From NCBI GenBank assembly GCA_050246795.1, contig JBFWVJ010000008.1, positions 1 through 64,000 of the forward strand: a stretch of 64,000 nucleotides of DNA, given 5' to 3'. Below the pieces are notes generated by a model. The model ran no database searches and was not told the origin of the DNA. It saw only the letters and a program-made list of their open reading frames with translations. Positions 30,272 through 40,185 of this stretch are shown here, one piece after another. This DNA is from JBFWVJ01 sp050246795 (lineage in GTDB: Bacteria; Patescibacteriota; Gracilibacteria; JAUYGZ01). A program made the translations under genes and the position numbers. Every line of letters begins with the position of its first letter. Within the stretch, counting starts at the first letter, position 1.

Positions 30272-30889
30272 ATGAGTGGTATTTTTAATCCAAGAAATCC
30301 AGGTGGGTCTGATACACAAATCCAGTTTAATGATGGTGGAGTGTTCGGTGGTGACAGCGGGCTGGTCTTTAATAAGACAACTAACGAACTAACACTAGCT
30401 GGGTTGCTTGATGTGTCAGGTGCGTCGGCTGGTCAGATAGAATTTCCAGCAACTCAGAATGCTTCTTCAAACGCCAACACTTTAGACGATTATGAAGAAG
30501 GTACTTGGACCCCAATTTTTACAGCAGCGAGTGGGTCTGGTGCGACCCACTCTTCACAGATTGGTGGATACGTAAAAGTTGGCCAGCTTGTGCATGCTTG
30601 GGGCGATGTGACTATGTCCGGTAAGGGCACCCTCAGTGGGCACCTGCGGATTGGTGGGTTCCCCTTCACCGCCAGCAACATCGTAGCCGCGCAGGCTCTC
30701 GCGATTGGATTCTTCTCGGGCTACTCCACGTCGGTGGTCGTCATCTATGGCCACCTTGCGGGTAGCGGAACATCTGTAGACCTTTACCACCAAACAGCAG
30801 CAGCCACCGCAGCATCCGCAACACAGGTAACTGATGTAAGCACTTCAGCTCGTTTGATGTTTGCCTGCACATATCGTGCCTCGGCATAA
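30272..30889 (+). CDS. tail fibre-like protein
   Basis: A 205-residue protein. IQFNDGGVFGGDSGLVFNKT and ANTLDDYEEGTWTPIF are hallmark fibre sequences; QIGGYVKVGQLVHAWG follows, a fold used in receptor-binding tips. I chose the ATG at 30272 since the longer frame overlaps the upstream gene. Confidence 0.7.
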   Translation: MSGIFNPRNPGGSDTQIQFNDGGVFGGDSGLVFNKTTNELTLAGLLDVSGASAGQIEFPATQNASSNANTLDDYEEGTWTPIFTAASGSGATHSSQIGGYVKVGQLVHAWGDVTMSGKGTLSGHLRIGGFPFTASNIVAAQALAIGFFSGYSTSVVVIYGHLAGSGTSVDLYHQTAAATAASATQVTDVSTSARLMFACTYRASA

Positions 30890-30921
30890 CTCTTTTCTTA
30901 TTTAGATATAAAAAATAACTT

Positions 30922-31170
30922 ATGGCACTTACCAAACAGTCAGTCATTGACAAACTAGAGATCGTGGAGGATGCCTCTATTCAGATCCGTACCGCACACT
31001 ATATTCTAGAAGACGGTGCTCGTATTGCTGGTCCTAGATATTCTCGAAAGGCATATTTCCCCGGAGACACATCAATTTCTAACGAACCTAATTGGGTTCA
31101 GAACATTTCTGATATAGTCTGGACTCGTGCAAAAATAGCAGCATATCAAGCTAAGCAGTCGTCCGTATAA
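30922..31170 (+). CDS. small virion-region protein
   Basis: An 82-residue protein (MALTKQSVIDKLEIVEDASIQIR ... TAHYILEDGARI). VI.D...v.V..A..I...IA-type beginning is common in proteins that follow fibre genes. Role unknown. Confidence 0.55.
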   Translation: MALTKQSVIDKLEIVEDASIQIRTAHYILEDGARIAGPRYSRKAYFPGDTSISNEPNWVQNISDIVWTRAKIAAYQAKQSSV

Positions 31171-31178
31171 GGTAGGTA

Positions 31179-31409
31179 ATGTCGCTTCTACTTCTTCTGC
31201 ACCGGCCTCTTAATGTAGTTGCTGATATATCAACTGTAACTGGTGCATACAACTTAACAGGTACCTCCATTAGTATTGTCCTCAGGACAGTCAGTGTGGT
31301 TGACTCTGTTGTTATGTCTTCAGTGCTTGCAAAATCTGCTAGTGTTGTCGATTCTGTTATCGATTCAGTAGACGTAACACCCACCCTTATTTCAGCAGTG
31401 GAGGTATAA
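31179..31409 (+). CDS. Val/Ser-rich protein
   Basis: A 76-residue protein of low complexity, rich in Val, Ser and Thr (VVDSVVMSSVLAKSASVVDSV with internal repeats). The hydrophobic start MSLLLLLHRPLNV could be a signal-like sequence. Its last base overlaps the next ATG. Confidence 0.45.
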   Translation: MSLLLLLHRPLNVVADISTVTGAYNLTGTSISIVLRTVSVVDSVVMSSVLAKSASVVDSVIDSVDVTPTLISAVEV

Positions 31410-31714
31410 TGACAATTCTACATGTTGGTGATGTTGGTGTGGTCATCCGTCTGACTGTACAAGAGGATGGTAGCGCAAAAGACATTAGCACAGCAACAAC
31501 CAAACAAATCAAAATCCGAAAGCCGAGTGGGGAGATTGTAACTCTTACCGGTTCCTTTACTACGACTGGCTCGGATGGAAAGCTCGAAGCCGAAACGACC
31601 TCAACTGATTTTGATGAGCTCGGCGAATATCGAGCTTACGCATATCTGGTAATCGGTGATTGGTCTGGTCATACCGGGTCAACACGAATTGATTGCCGAG
31701 CGGTCGGTGAATAA
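31409..31714 (+). CDS. baseplate/tail accessory-like protein
   Basis: A 101-residue protein. VGDVGVVIRLTVQEDGSAKDIS ... IKIRKPSGEI ... GKLEAETTSTDFDELGEY. This resembles the N-terminal immunoglobulin-like domain of phage BppU-type baseplate proteins (DhG..i.l.l.edG...dlS.At...I..rkPdG). Probably a structural tail-tip adaptor. Confidence 0.6.
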   Translation: MTILHVGDVGVVIRLTVQEDGSAKDISTATTKQIKIRKPSGEIVTLTGSFTTTGSDGKLEAETTSTDFDELGEYRAYAYLVIGDWSGHTGSTRIDCRAVGE

Positions 31715-31825
31715 CAACTAACTTCGCAACGAGGTGCCTTCTCTCGTCAATAAGAAGGCTGATGCATAACACGGTGCCTTTCGTGATTATGCTACAAGTT
31801 AATAAAGGCTTCAACGAGGATAGAA

Positions 31826-32425
31826 ATGGCACGACCAAAAAAGGTTACAGTAGTAGAGGGAAATTCACCAATTATTTCCGAGACAGTAGCGCCTCCGGCA
31901 CTACAGCTTTCACCAGAAGAGGCTCAGGCTATTATGGCCATGCGGTCAAAGCTGGCGAGTGGTGACGCTCAGGGTTCTGGTTCGGCTCAGCAGTACGGAC
32001 TTTCCGAGCTGGCTGAAGCACTGATGCAGGCACTCAATGCTGTCAAGCCTACTGAAAAGAAAACGATCATCACTCGAAAGAAGAGGAACCCTTGGATGCC
32101 AACTGACGGCTCGCCGAAGATCCTTCAGTTCAAGCGTCCGATGTTTCATCATGGACTTGAGATCGATCCGAGATTTACTAAGAACGAAACGTGTAAGCTT
32201 CTAGATCAGATCAAGCCTGGCACCTACTGTGATAAGCTGGTTCGGGTATCGAAGCGCAAGAACGGCGGATACGATATCGATTATAGTATCAAGACCGCTG
32301 CTCAGCGTCTGAAGATTGTTCCTTATACTGCTGGTAGGGGCTTTGATGGTCTCTTGGAGCGGATCATCGCCGAACGAGCCGACCCAAAGAAGTACCGTCA
32401 GGCAGGTGATGACGACGACGAATAA
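31826..32425 (+). CDS. hypothetical basic virion-region protein
   Basis: A 199-residue protein. MARPKKVTVVEG start, a helical Ala/Leu/Glu segment, a basic KKTIITRKKRNPWMP stretch, then a more globular C-terminus and acidic end (GDDDDE). A terminator follows at once. No family recognised. Confidence 0.55.
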   Translation: MARPKKVTVVEGNSPIISETVAPPALQLSPEEAQAIMAMRSKLASGDAQGSGSAQQYGLSELAEALMQALNAVKPTEKKTIITRKKRNPWMPTDGSPKILQFKRPMFHHGLEIDPRFTKNETCKLLDQIKPGTYCDKLVRVSKRKNGGYDIDYSIKTAAQRLKIVPYTAGRGFDGLLERIIAERADPKKYRQAGDDDDE

Positions 32426-32467
32426 AGACTGATGACGTTTTTCAGTTAAACGTTTCCCAACGTTATA

Positions 32468-32506
32468 GGGGTATGGTATCTTCGGATGCTATACCCCTTT
32501 TCTTTT
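32468..32506 (+). terminator. strong intrinsic terminator
   Basis: A 13-bp stem (GGGGTATGGTATC with its complement, two G-U pairs) closed by a UUCG tetraloop and followed by TTTTCTTTT. It separates the fibre group from the connector and internal virion protein group. Confidence 0.85.
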
Positions 32507-32519
32507 AGAAAGAAGAATT

Positions 32520-32939
32520 ATGGCGAAGTATGATATAGAAGCGGCGAAACTAGAAGGCAAGCGCGCCGCGAAGATGGAAGGGCTCCGTAGTAAGGGCTAT
32601 TCCGAGATCGATGCTCTCAAGATGGTTTCGATGAAGAAAGAACCAAAAAAGGAAGAAAAGGATAAGTCGGATTCACCGGCAACGTGTAGTCCGATGGATG
32701 AGCCCTTTCCTTATGGTCTCCGCATTCGTCTTGAAAACGACGAGCTCAGTAAGCTTGGGATGGACGAACTGCCTGAAGTTGGTAAGACATGCAAGATCGA
32801 GGCTGAGGGAGTTGTACAGAGTGTGTCATCAAATCAGTATAAGAACGACGCAGAGAATCGACGCTCTGTAGAAATCCAGCTGACGAAGCTCGGGGTTAGC
32901 AAGGCTGAAATTGTGGCGGACGAAGACGAGGAAGCGTAA
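32520..32939 (+). CDS. conserved virion-region protein (capsid staple-like)
   Basis: A 139-residue protein. Basic N-terminus (EAAKLEGKRAAKMEGLRSKGYS) and a C-terminal domain with YGLRIRLENDELSKLGMDELPEVGKTCKIEAEG and RRSVEIQLTKLGV. The YGLR..L....l..LG...LP..G....i.A...V.SVS pattern occurs widely beside phage connector genes and in capsid-associated small proteins. Structural role inferred. Confidence 0.55.
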   Translation: MAKYDIEAAKLEGKRAAKMEGLRSKGYSEIDALKMVSMKKEPKKEEKDKSDSPATCSPMDEPFPYGLRIRLENDELSKLGMDELPEVGKTCKIEAEGVVQSVSSNQYKNDAENRRSVEIQLTKLGVSKAEIVADEDEEA

Positions 32940-33098
32940 ATGCCGCTGAGGTCTGGTAAGTCAGAAGCAACCATGCAAGCCAATTTCGCAAAGCTTCGAT
33001 CTGAAGGGCATGGTCCAGACGATTCGTGGAGAAAGAGCATGAAGAAGGCTGGCAAGAGTAAGAATCTCAAGAAGAAGCTTAACAAGAAAAAGAAGTAG
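32940..33098 (+). CDS. small basic protein
   Basis: A 52-residue Lys-rich protein (MPLRSGKSEATMQANF ... KKKLNKKKK). MP.R.G.S....S.N...L..EG.....a is a pattern of small phage proteins. Possibly a DNA- or RNA-binding virion component. Confidence 0.55.
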   Translation: MPLRSGKSEATMQANFAKLRSEGHGPDDSWRKSMKKAGKSKNLKKKLNKKKK

Positions 33099-33103
33099 GT
33101 AGC

Positions 33104-33772
33104 ATGACCTTTAACGAAATCAAAACAATGATCAAGGGGCGAGCTGGACTCACCTCAACCGATGCAGACACCAGAGTCGGCACGCTGATTAATGTCCATC
33201 ATAGTGACATTACTGCGGCACTCGGAATGAGTGCATCTCGTCGTGCGAAGGTTTCAGGCTCAACGACTGTAGGCTCAAACGAGGTTACCTTCACAGGACT
33301 TGAGCACATTGATGTTGTCGCGAAAGAGTCAGTAACCCCATACAGAATTCTTGATTTCGTTCCATACGAAGAGATCGTTGCTTTGCATCCAGAAACACGA
33401 TCATCAATCAATCCATCTTTGTATGGCATTAAGTCAATGAATGCTGATGGTATTACCATCGCAATGGACGTCAATACTCCGTCTGTCTTTACGATGAAGG
33501 CTACTGGACTAGCGCTCGGAACCGATCTATCTGGAACTCTCGAACCAGCGTATCCCGCATCTTTCCACTGGATTCTCGTAGAACGGGTTCTGGTTGATGA
33601 GTGGATGCGAATGGAGAAGGCAGACCTCGCACAAATTAGTCAGATGCGTGCCGATCGTGGATTGTCTGACCTTAAGATGTTTATGGCAAAGAATGCCTTC
33701 TTGGATGTCCAACAAGGAGGGTCAGTAAGCAGACGAGACGGACGACGAAGACTTATTGGGCTACAAGGCTAA
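33104..33772 (+). CDS. head-tail connector-like (tail tubular A-type)
   Basis: A 222-residue protein before the long stopper-like protein. ASRRAKVSGSTTVGSNEVTF and VPYEEIVALHPE lie in a beta-rich middle, with helical ends. Order (adaptor followed by a ~650-residue beta protein) matches gp11/gp10-like pairs in podoviruses. Inferred from order and size. Confidence 0.55.
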   Translation: MTFNEIKTMIKGRAGLTSTDADTRVGTLINVHHSDITAALGMSASRRAKVSGSTTVGSNEVTFTGLEHIDVVAKESVTPYRILDFVPYEEIVALHPETRSSINPSLYGIKSMNADGITIAMDVNTPSVFTMKATGLALGTDLSGTLEPAYPASFHWILVERVLVDEWMRMEKADLAQISQMRADRGLSDLKMFMAKNAFLDVQQGGSVSRRDGRRRLIGLQG

Positions 33773-33782
33773 AAATTAAATC

Positions 33783-35744
33783 ATGTCACAAACCACTTCC
33801 GATCTAATCATTCGTAGCATCAACGGGATGAACAACTCAGACGCAGCTATTGCTCTGCCTGAGGATATTTGTGTTCTTGCTCAAAATGTGGAGTGGATTG
33901 ATAGTGAACTCGGTGAGCGCAGGAAGGGATCCGATGCTATTGATCTGACTGGTGCGGCGGTTGCCAGCAGAGATAAGATTGTTGGAGCTTTTCGGCATCT
34001 CCCTACGACTGATGAGACAGCTGCAGAACTCTGGTTAGTAGGTCTTACTGGAACTACTACCCTATCTGTCAGCAAGAAAACTTCTTCATGGGCCGATGTA
34101 ACGGTTTCAGACACCCCACTTAAAACTGGCTTTGCTCCGTATCGCTGGCAGGCCCTTTCTCTGCATGGAAAGTTCTTCCTTGCATACGATAGTGATCAGG
34201 ACCGTCTGCATGTTTGGGACGGAACCAATATGCGGAGGTGCGGTCTTGCAGAGCCCGCAGCACCAACTGCGGCTGATGCCGGATCAGCGTCCCTAGACGG
34301 AACTCGCTACTATCGAGTACGCTATACTGTTCAGTCCGGTGGCTCAACCATTCTTCGTAGTGAGCCGAGTGATTCGCTAACTTTTACACCGTCTGGTTCT
34401 GGAGCAAGTGTTACTGTTACCAAGCCCGCTTCAATCAGTGAAGGTGAGACGCACTGGGAGCTTGAAGCCTCCAATGACAACACAAACTTCTATCGCATTG
34501 CAACCACTGCAGTCGGCACCACTACTTACTCAGATACTGTTGATACATCCACAAGTCGTTATGCCGATGTTTCAGGAGCAGTTCTTTCTGAGGACATTGG
34601 GGACTATTCTCTTATCCCAAGCGCACGATATCTGACTGCCGATGAGGATCGTCTGATCTTTGCTGGAAGCTGGGAGACTTCTTCTCAGGCTTCACGCGTT
34701 GGTTGGACTCCTGTAAACAATGCAGATGGTGTTGGTAATGATGAGCGCATGGAGAGTGATACTGACCCAACCCTAGATCTTGATGGGTATGATGGTGGTG
34801 TAATTACTGGGATCAGTGCTCCGACCCTAGGCAGCATTTGGGTTTTTAAAGAGAGACACATTTACAAGCTCATTCGTCGTGGTAAGCGATCAACTGCCTA
34901 CGAGGCCATTAAAATCTCAGATTCCATTGGTGCAATTCATGGATCTGTAGTAAATGGTATGGACCTCATGGGACGTCCGGTTGTATACTTCATTGATCCC
35001 CAGATTGGTCCTTGCTTTATTGGCGGGCCTGATGGTCTTCAGCACTGTGGACATAACATCGATGCGACTTGGCAAACCATTAATCTCGATGCTACCCAAG
35101 TTCCCTGTACTGGAGTTTATTACCCAAAGAATAAGCAGCTACATTATTGGTTAGCTACTGGTTCTTCAAACACCCCAGATACACATATCGTTCTTCATAC
35201 TGAAATCATGCGGCAGGATGATGAAGGATATTCAAAGGGATGGGCAGTGTGGACTGGTCCAACGGCTTCAGCTCTTTGTGCCGTGATGTTCTCAGATAAT
35301 ATCGATGATGATACAACGAGATCAAGGGACTTAGTACCTTTCATCGGACTCTCTGGTTCTGGTCTTTGTCATCGACTGGACACCGGAAATGATGATAACG
35401 GAACGGCTTACAGTGCGAAGATTGTGACTAAGCCCTATATGCTTAGAAACATCCTGCATAAATTCGGCACGAGAGCCGCAATTCTTCTTGCTAAAGCCGT
35501 CGCCAATGCGGTAATTGATTTAAAGATCCGGCGGGACTTTGAGGCCGAGACAGTAACTGTTCAAACAGAAATTCCAATGGATGCGACCTTGGATGAAACC
35601 CAAGTATTCAAGCAATTTGATGACTTCAGTATGGCTGATGCTCGAGTTATTCAGGTTGAGTTTGCAGATCCAGCAACCCCCTCTACCGCAAGATGGGAAC
35701 TAAATCAATTTGTCATGGGCGGACGTAGAGAGCAAACGGGATAA
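33783..35744 (+). CDS. tail stopper/tubular B-like protein
   Basis: A 653-residue beta-rich protein. It opens LIIRSINGMNNSDAAIALPEDICVLAQNVEWIDSELGERRKGS, the typical beginning of podovirus nozzle or tubular B proteins (fs.GlNs...p..l....a..l.N...d..G.l..R.G). Repeated blades follow (RLTADEDRLIFAG; HKFGTRA). It likely seals the portal and forms the nozzle. Confidence 0.65.
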   Translation: MSQTTSDLIIRSINGMNNSDAAIALPEDICVLAQNVEWIDSELGERRKGSDAIDLTGAAVASRDKIVGAFRHLPTTDETAAELWLVGLTGTTTLSVSKKTSSWADVTVSDTPLKTGFAPYRWQALSLHGKFFLAYDSDQDRLHVWDGTNMRRCGLAEPAAPTAADAGSASLDGTRYYRVRYTVQSGGSTILRSEPSDSLTFTPSGSGASVTVTKPASISEGETHWELEASNDNTNFYRIATTAVGTTTYSDTVDTSTSRYADVSGAVLSEDIGDYSLIPSARYLTADEDRLIFAGSWETSSQASRVGWTPVNNADGVGNDERMESDTDPTLDLDGYDGGVITGISAPTLGSIWVFKERHIYKLIRRGKRSTAYEAIKISDSIGAIHGSVVNGMDLMGRPVVYFIDPQIGPCFIGGPDGLQHCGHNIDATWQTINLDATQVPCTGVYYPKNKQLHYWLATGSSNTPDTHIVLHTEIMRQDDEGYSKGWAVWTGPTASALCAVMFSDNIDDDTTRSRDLVPFIGLSGSGLCHRLDTGNDDNGTAYSAKIVTKPYMLRNILHKFGTRAAILLAKAVANAVIDLKIRRDFEAETVTVQTEIPMDATLDETQVFKQFDDFSMADARVIQVEFADPATPSTARWELNQFVMGGRREQTG

Positions 35745-35748
35745 TCTT

Positions 35749-36318
35749 ATGGCAAGTAATTTCGGGTTATATTTTCGTGAAGAGCTTCCGGAACCAGTTG
35801 CTAGGGAACTTGACTCTCAGCTTAGTAGAATCTGGGGAGTTCTGTTAGAAGAACATGCGGATGACGGTACGCACCTTTCGTCAAACAATACTCCCCTCTT
35901 TCAAACTACGCGGTCTATTGTAGTTAGTGGTACGTCCACTCAAACCATTGCAAATGAGACTAAGACAAGGGTTACTTTAACCAATGTTGAGCTTGATAAG
36001 CACCACGAGTATGATATTACCAATGCACGAATGGTTCCCAAAATTGGGGGACTGTGGTTATTTGGCTTTGCCGGAAAACTTAATACCCTTTCCGGACGTC
36101 TAACTACTTACATAGATAAGAATGGTGTTACTAGTGGTGGTAGAATCGGCCTCTTCCCGTCACAAAGCGTAGACGTTGGGTCCTCTCTGGTAGTTGTTGT
36201 AGACATGAATGGGACTGGAGATTATGTAGATTTCCATGTTCTACATAATCATGGTTCAGATCGGGATCTTAATACCAACAGTTTTGCCTTTGGAGTTTAC
36301 TTAGGAGTTGCCCAATAA
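35749..36318 (+). CDS. beta-rich virion protein
   Basis: A 189-residue protein. Start set at MASNFGLYFREELPEP. The N-terminal FGLYFREELPEPVARELDSQL... segment would dock onto the tail; the C-terminal half is a TNF-like beta sandwich (IGLFPSQSVDVGSSLVVVVDM). Its stop overlaps the next ATG. Confidence 0.55.
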   Translation: MASNFGLYFREELPEPVARELDSQLSRIWGVLLEEHADDGTHLSSNNTPLFQTTRSIVVSGTSTQTIANETKTRVTLTNVELDKHHEYDITNARMVPKIGGLWLFGFAGKLNTLSGRLTTYIDKNGVTSGGRIGLFPSQSVDVGSSLVVVVDMNGTGDYVDFHVLHNHGSDRDLNTNSFAFGVYLGVAQ

Positions 36319-36683
36319 TGAAGGACTTTTATGGTAGAGTAAGAAAAGTTCTTGATGAGCGGGGAATTAATAAACCCCCTGAAGGCTCCTTCCAACTACA
36401 AGATCGTTCTGATGGGAAGGGTCCTTTTATTGGAATTTGGAACGAGAAAGTATTAGGGCCGATTCCGACAAAACAAGAACTCCTACGAGTAAAACCAGAA
36501 GACGCCAAGATCTTCGCTATTAAGAATAGAAAAGATCAGGACCTTGAAGACCGAAGAATGCGTGCTTTAGAGAAAGCCGTGTATCAACTCATTAAGGCAG
36601 CAGCACCGACACGGACTGTCACTCCACAACAGTGGAAAGCCATGCTCCATAAAGCTTGGGAGGATGTTGGTGATAATGATTAA
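36318..36683 (+). CDS. hypothetical virion-region protein
   Basis: A 121-residue protein (MKDFYGRVRKVLDERGI ... FIGIWNEKVLGPIPTKQEL ... WKAMLHKAWED). The beta-turn-beta WN....G.iPT..EL resembles XkdW-like tail proteins. Helical C-terminus. Confidence 0.5.
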   Translation: MKDFYGRVRKVLDERGINKPPEGSFQLQDRSDGKGPFIGIWNEKVLGPIPTKQELLRVKPEDAKIFAIKNRKDQDLEDRRMRALEKAVYQLIKAAAPTRTVTPQQWKAMLHKAWEDVGDND

Positions 36684-36698
36684 AGGAATATAGCTATC

Positions 36699-37838
36699 AT
36701 GGCATATTACGACGAAGAACAAAACCCCTTCAATTTTGGAGCAGCTCCTCCGTCCTCTCAGCAGCAGGCCCAGAACCAAACCCCAGCAGCTACTGTTCCG
36801 GGATGGGAATCAACTTTTGATAGGGGCGTAGCCGGAACCGATGAGGCTGGTGGCGGTGGGCCTATTGATGCTCATGGTGTTGAAGGCCGTATGAATGAGG
36901 TTGCTGCTGGTTGGCAGCAGATTCAGGACTACTACAATAAGAAGCGCCAGCAGTATGGATTTGATTTTGATATCCAGAGCTACTATGACGATCTGGTTCG
37001 TGGTGCTCAGTATGATCGGTCTGATGTTGCGAACCGAGTTAGTGGTCGCATAGCTGATATCGATAAACGCTTTGCTGATGGTGATGGTGGCTCCGGAGGA
37101 AGCGGTGGCAGCAACAGTGGCAGTTCTGGAACCGCTGGCTGGCTGCCTTCTTCTGGTGGCTCATCTTCTTCTGAATCCAGCTCTGTTACGTCGGCTCTTG
37201 CTCATCAGGCTGAGCTCATTAAGCAGATGATGGAACAGCAGCGGCTGAAGGAAATTCAGAACCGTGAACGTGGTGATGCACTTTATGCTCAGCTTCTGGA
37301 ACGAGCAAACCAGTCACTAGATATTTCTCCCGACCTGCCGGTTATTAAGGCTCAGACTGAGGCCTTTGCAGCTGCTCAGGAAAGGGCTAGACGTAACTAC
37401 CTATCAGATCTTGCCGAGAGTTCTGGTCCATATGCGAATCTTCGTGGTGAAGAGCGAATGGCTATGGAGAGAGCGGGACAGGCAGTAGGTGGTCTTACTG
37501 CTCAGTTGATGGGCCGCGAACTAGAAGCCCGTCGAGCTGAAATCCAGGCTGCACTAAATGGTGCCGCCGGACTACTCACTGCGGATCAGGAACTTAACCT
37601 GCGCAAGCAGCTTGGCCTACTGGATAACATGGTTGAGCAGCAGAGAACTGCCATTAGTGGTCATGTTGCTGACACTGGACGTCTTAGTACGCTGCTTCAG
37701 GATCGTCAGTTCTACTCTGGTCTGGATAGTCAGGATGCGCGATTCGGAGCGGAACTTGGTCTGGATTCATGGAGTCGGGCAAGGGAACTCGAAGCAAAGC
37801 TTGGACTCCCGGTCGGCTCACTTAACTTTGGTTTCTAA
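36699..37838 (+). CDS. internal virion protein, coiled coil
   Basis: A 379-residue protein: a disordered Gln/Pro/Gly-rich N-terminus, a Gly/Ser linker (residues 128-165), then long Ala/Glu/Arg helices (AFAAAQERARRNYLSDLAES; EARRAEIQAALNGAAG). The profile suits an ejected internal virion protein. First of four such genes in a row. Confidence 0.55.
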   Translation: MAYYDEEQNPFNFGAAPPSSQQQAQNQTPAATVPGWESTFDRGVAGTDEAGGGGPIDAHGVEGRMNEVAAGWQQIQDYYNKKRQQYGFDFDIQSYYDDLVRGAQYDRSDVANRVSGRIADIDKRFADGDGGSGGSGGSNSGSSGTAGWLPSSGGSSSSESSSVTSALAHQAELIKQMMEQQRLKEIQNRERGDALYAQLLERANQSLDISPDLPVIKAQTEAFAAAQERARRNYLSDLAESSGPYANLRGEERMAMERAGQAVGGLTAQLMGRELEARRAEIQAALNGAAGLLTADQELNLRKQLGLLDNMVEQQRTAISGHVADTGRLSTLLQDRQFYSGLDSQDARFGAELGLDSWSRARELEAKLGLPVGSLNFGF

Positions 37839-37848
37839 GGTATAACAC

Positions 37849-38991
37849 ATGTCAATTAGTAAACCACAATTTGGAAATGTTCCATCAGTATTTGCAGAGG
37901 TGCCAGAGATGGAAGAGAGTCCGTTCTCTTCCACTCCGACATCTGCTGCATCTCCTATGGACAGGTATATTCAGTATCTGGAAAGCCAGAAACGCCCACA
38001 GGCATTTGCAGATATTGCGAGTGTCTTCGGGACGTTTGCTGACAGCCAGAAAGCGAATAGAACTGGTGCGATGGCTGGAGTGCGAGATCAGGACTATCTC
38101 CGTCTTGCTATGGCTGCAGAAAATCGTGCTGGTCAAGAGGATGCGTGGAAGAATCTCCTACGCTCTTCTTACCTAACTGGGGACGGTTCGTTTCCTAAGA
38201 TGGCTGGTCCCACTATTCGTGGAAAGCAGTTTTCGCTTGGTGGTACGGTAAGAGGACCGATCGCCGATTCTGTACGTCAGGGAGCCACTACTGTTGAGGA
38301 ACAGGCGCTGGCTCGTCTCGGAGGAGAGGGAGTTCTAGAACCTACTGATACCTCTGATATGAGAAGTCCTGGTATTGCTGAGCGCATTGGCGACTATGGT
38401 TCAATGGCTCTCAGTGGTCTTGGAATGGCCGATTCTCTTGGAGTTCTGAATAAGATTCCGTGGCTTGGGAAATTATTTGGTGGTGGTACTGGGGCTGCGA
38501 CTGCGGCTGCTGCGGCACCAACTGCTGCTGGAATCTTGGCGTCAACAACTCCGGTGGCCGCTACTGCAGGCGGTTTCGGAACGGCTGCAGCTGGCGCAGG
38601 TGCTGGGCTCGGTGGGACTATTGGTGCTCTGATGACCAACCCATGGACCATCGGTATTGGTGCTGGTCTGGCTGCGATTCCACTTCTAAAGAAAGCTTTT
38701 GGTGGACCGAGTCAAGAGGAAAAGGATGCTCGCGGAATGGCTGGAGATCTGATCTCACAGCTTGTTTCCGAGGCAACTCCAACACAGAGAGCTGAGGCAA
38801 CTGCTGCTGGGTGGGAAAATCCTACTGAGGCTCTTGCCAACATCGTTCTGAGGGATAAGATTGTTACGAGTGGTGGGACTGTAAATACTGCCAGCGATCT
38901 TATGAAACAGCTTCTTGATGCTACCTCCAAAGCGAAAGACCCAAGAGCGGTTCAGAGCGTTACTAAAAACTTTGCTCCATATCTAGGATAA
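37849..38991 (+). CDS. internal virion protein with membrane-insertion segment
   Basis: A 380-residue protein. Residues about 200-285 form a long Ala/Gly-rich hydrophobic region (ATAAAAAPTAAGILA; GLGGTIGALMTNPWTIGIGA; GLAAIPLL), the type that inserts into the host membrane during DNA ejection. Helical flanks. Cytoplasmic channel role inferred. Confidence 0.55.
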   Translation: MSISKPQFGNVPSVFAEVPEMEESPFSSTPTSAASPMDRYIQYLESQKRPQAFADIASVFGTFADSQKANRTGAMAGVRDQDYLRLAMAAENRAGQEDAWKNLLRSSYLTGDGSFPKMAGPTIRGKQFSLGGTVRGPIADSVRQGATTVEEQALARLGGEGVLEPTDTSDMRSPGIAERIGDYGSMALSGLGMADSLGVLNKIPWLGKLFGGGTGAATAAAAAPTAAGILASTTPVAATAGGFGTAAAGAGAGLGGTIGALMTNPWTIGIGAGLAAIPLLKKAFGGPSQEEKDARGMAGDLISQLVSEATPTQRAEATAAGWENPTEALANIVLRDKIVTSGGTVNTASDLMKQLLDATSKAKDPRAVQSVTKNFAPYLG

Positions 38992-38997
38992 TTAACT

Positions 38998-40185
38998 ATG
39001 GCAAATTCAACATCAGGTGCAGCGGTTGCACAAACTATTCAGGAGATTCTCGCTCGTCGGAGAGCTGAAGAACAGCAGACTCTTGTGAATCGGATGCAGC
39101 AGCAAGAACTTGACGAGGAAAAAGCTGCACGAGAAGAGCAGAATCGGATTGCGAGAGAGCAGATTGCCAATCAAAAAGCAATGACTGATGCTCAGATTGC
39201 GGGCATTCAGGACGAAATCTACCGTAATACGATTGCAAGGATGCGTCCTGGTAAAGCACCTGAGGATCAGGCTCTTCGTGAAAGGATGCAAGCTGAAGGA
39301 CTTCTTGAGGAAGTTCCAGTTGTAGGTCCAACTCCTGATGGTGGTGTTCTTGCTCCGGAACTTATGTATCGTGGAAGCTACGAGGAGCAGGAGAGAGAGC
39401 GGCAGAAGCGGATTTTTGAAGATGCGGCTGCGATTGCTTCTATGCCTGCTGGACCCGAGAAAGATGCGGCACTGCAGGAACTTGCTATTCGTGGTGCTGG
39501 CGAAGGTATGCCACAGTTTGTATCGGAGATTTTCCGCAAGCCGACTGTTGGGTATGATCCGAATACCGGGAAGTTTATCCAGCCTCCAGTTGGTCAGGAT
39601 GTTAGCTTTACAGTTCCTTGGATTCCCCGGCCATATGCAAGCGCCTCTGAGCGTCCTCGGATTTATAACATCTATGACCAGAACGACCAACTCGTTAATC
39701 AGCTTGTAGGCGTTACTCAGGAAGAACTTGCTGAGTATATGAAATCCAATCCTGGACAGAAAGCCGTGGATAGCCTCAGTCGTCAGCCAGAACCTAAAGT
39801 TCCTACCGCTGTTGCCTCACGAGACATTGCTCGTGCAAGGGCTGCTATGGTGCAGGCGAATCTGGCTGCGGAGCCCGGATTCTTCTTTGATGCTTCCAAC
39901 GCGAGTAAAGACGCCGCAACTACAGCTACCGCATACTACGATAGTCTCATTCGTCCATACATTGAGCGTTATAGTGGTCCTCCACACGTTAAGGCACTCG
40001 CTCGTAGGATTCTTACTGATCCGGTAATCTCTAAGACCGGACAAGTTAATCTAAGAGAACTTAGTCCAAACATTACTCCTGAAGATGCTCGGGCTGTACA
40101 AGAACTCATTCAAATGATTGAAGGACCTGCTGGACAAGTTCCCGTAGCAAATCCAACCCCGGCTGTTCCCGTTGTAGGTTCATAA
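38998..40185 (+). CDS. internal virion protein
   Basis: A 395-residue protein. Long charged N-terminal helix (RRRAEEQQTLVNRMQQQELDE ... IQDEIYRNTIARM), then Pro-rich and mixed parts. It ends with a Pro/Val tail next to the giant protein gene. Similar layout to the neighbours. Confidence 0.5.
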   Translation: MANSTSGAAVAQTIQEILARRRAEEQQTLVNRMQQQELDEEKAAREEQNRIAREQIANQKAMTDAQIAGIQDEIYRNTIARMRPGKAPEDQALRERMQAEGLLEEVPVVGPTPDGGVLAPELMYRGSYEEQERERQKRIFEDAAAIASMPAGPEKDAALQELAIRGAGEGMPQFVSEIFRKPTVGYDPNTGKFIQPPVGQDVSFTVPWIPRPYASASERPRIYNIYDQNDQLVNQLVGVTQEELAEYMKSNPGQKAVDSLSRQPEPKVPTAVASRDIARARAAMVQANLAAEPGFFFDASNASKDAATTATAYYDSLIRPYIERYSGPPHVKALARRILTDPVISKTGQVNLRELSPNITPEDARAVQELIQMIEGPAGQVPVANPTPAVPVVGS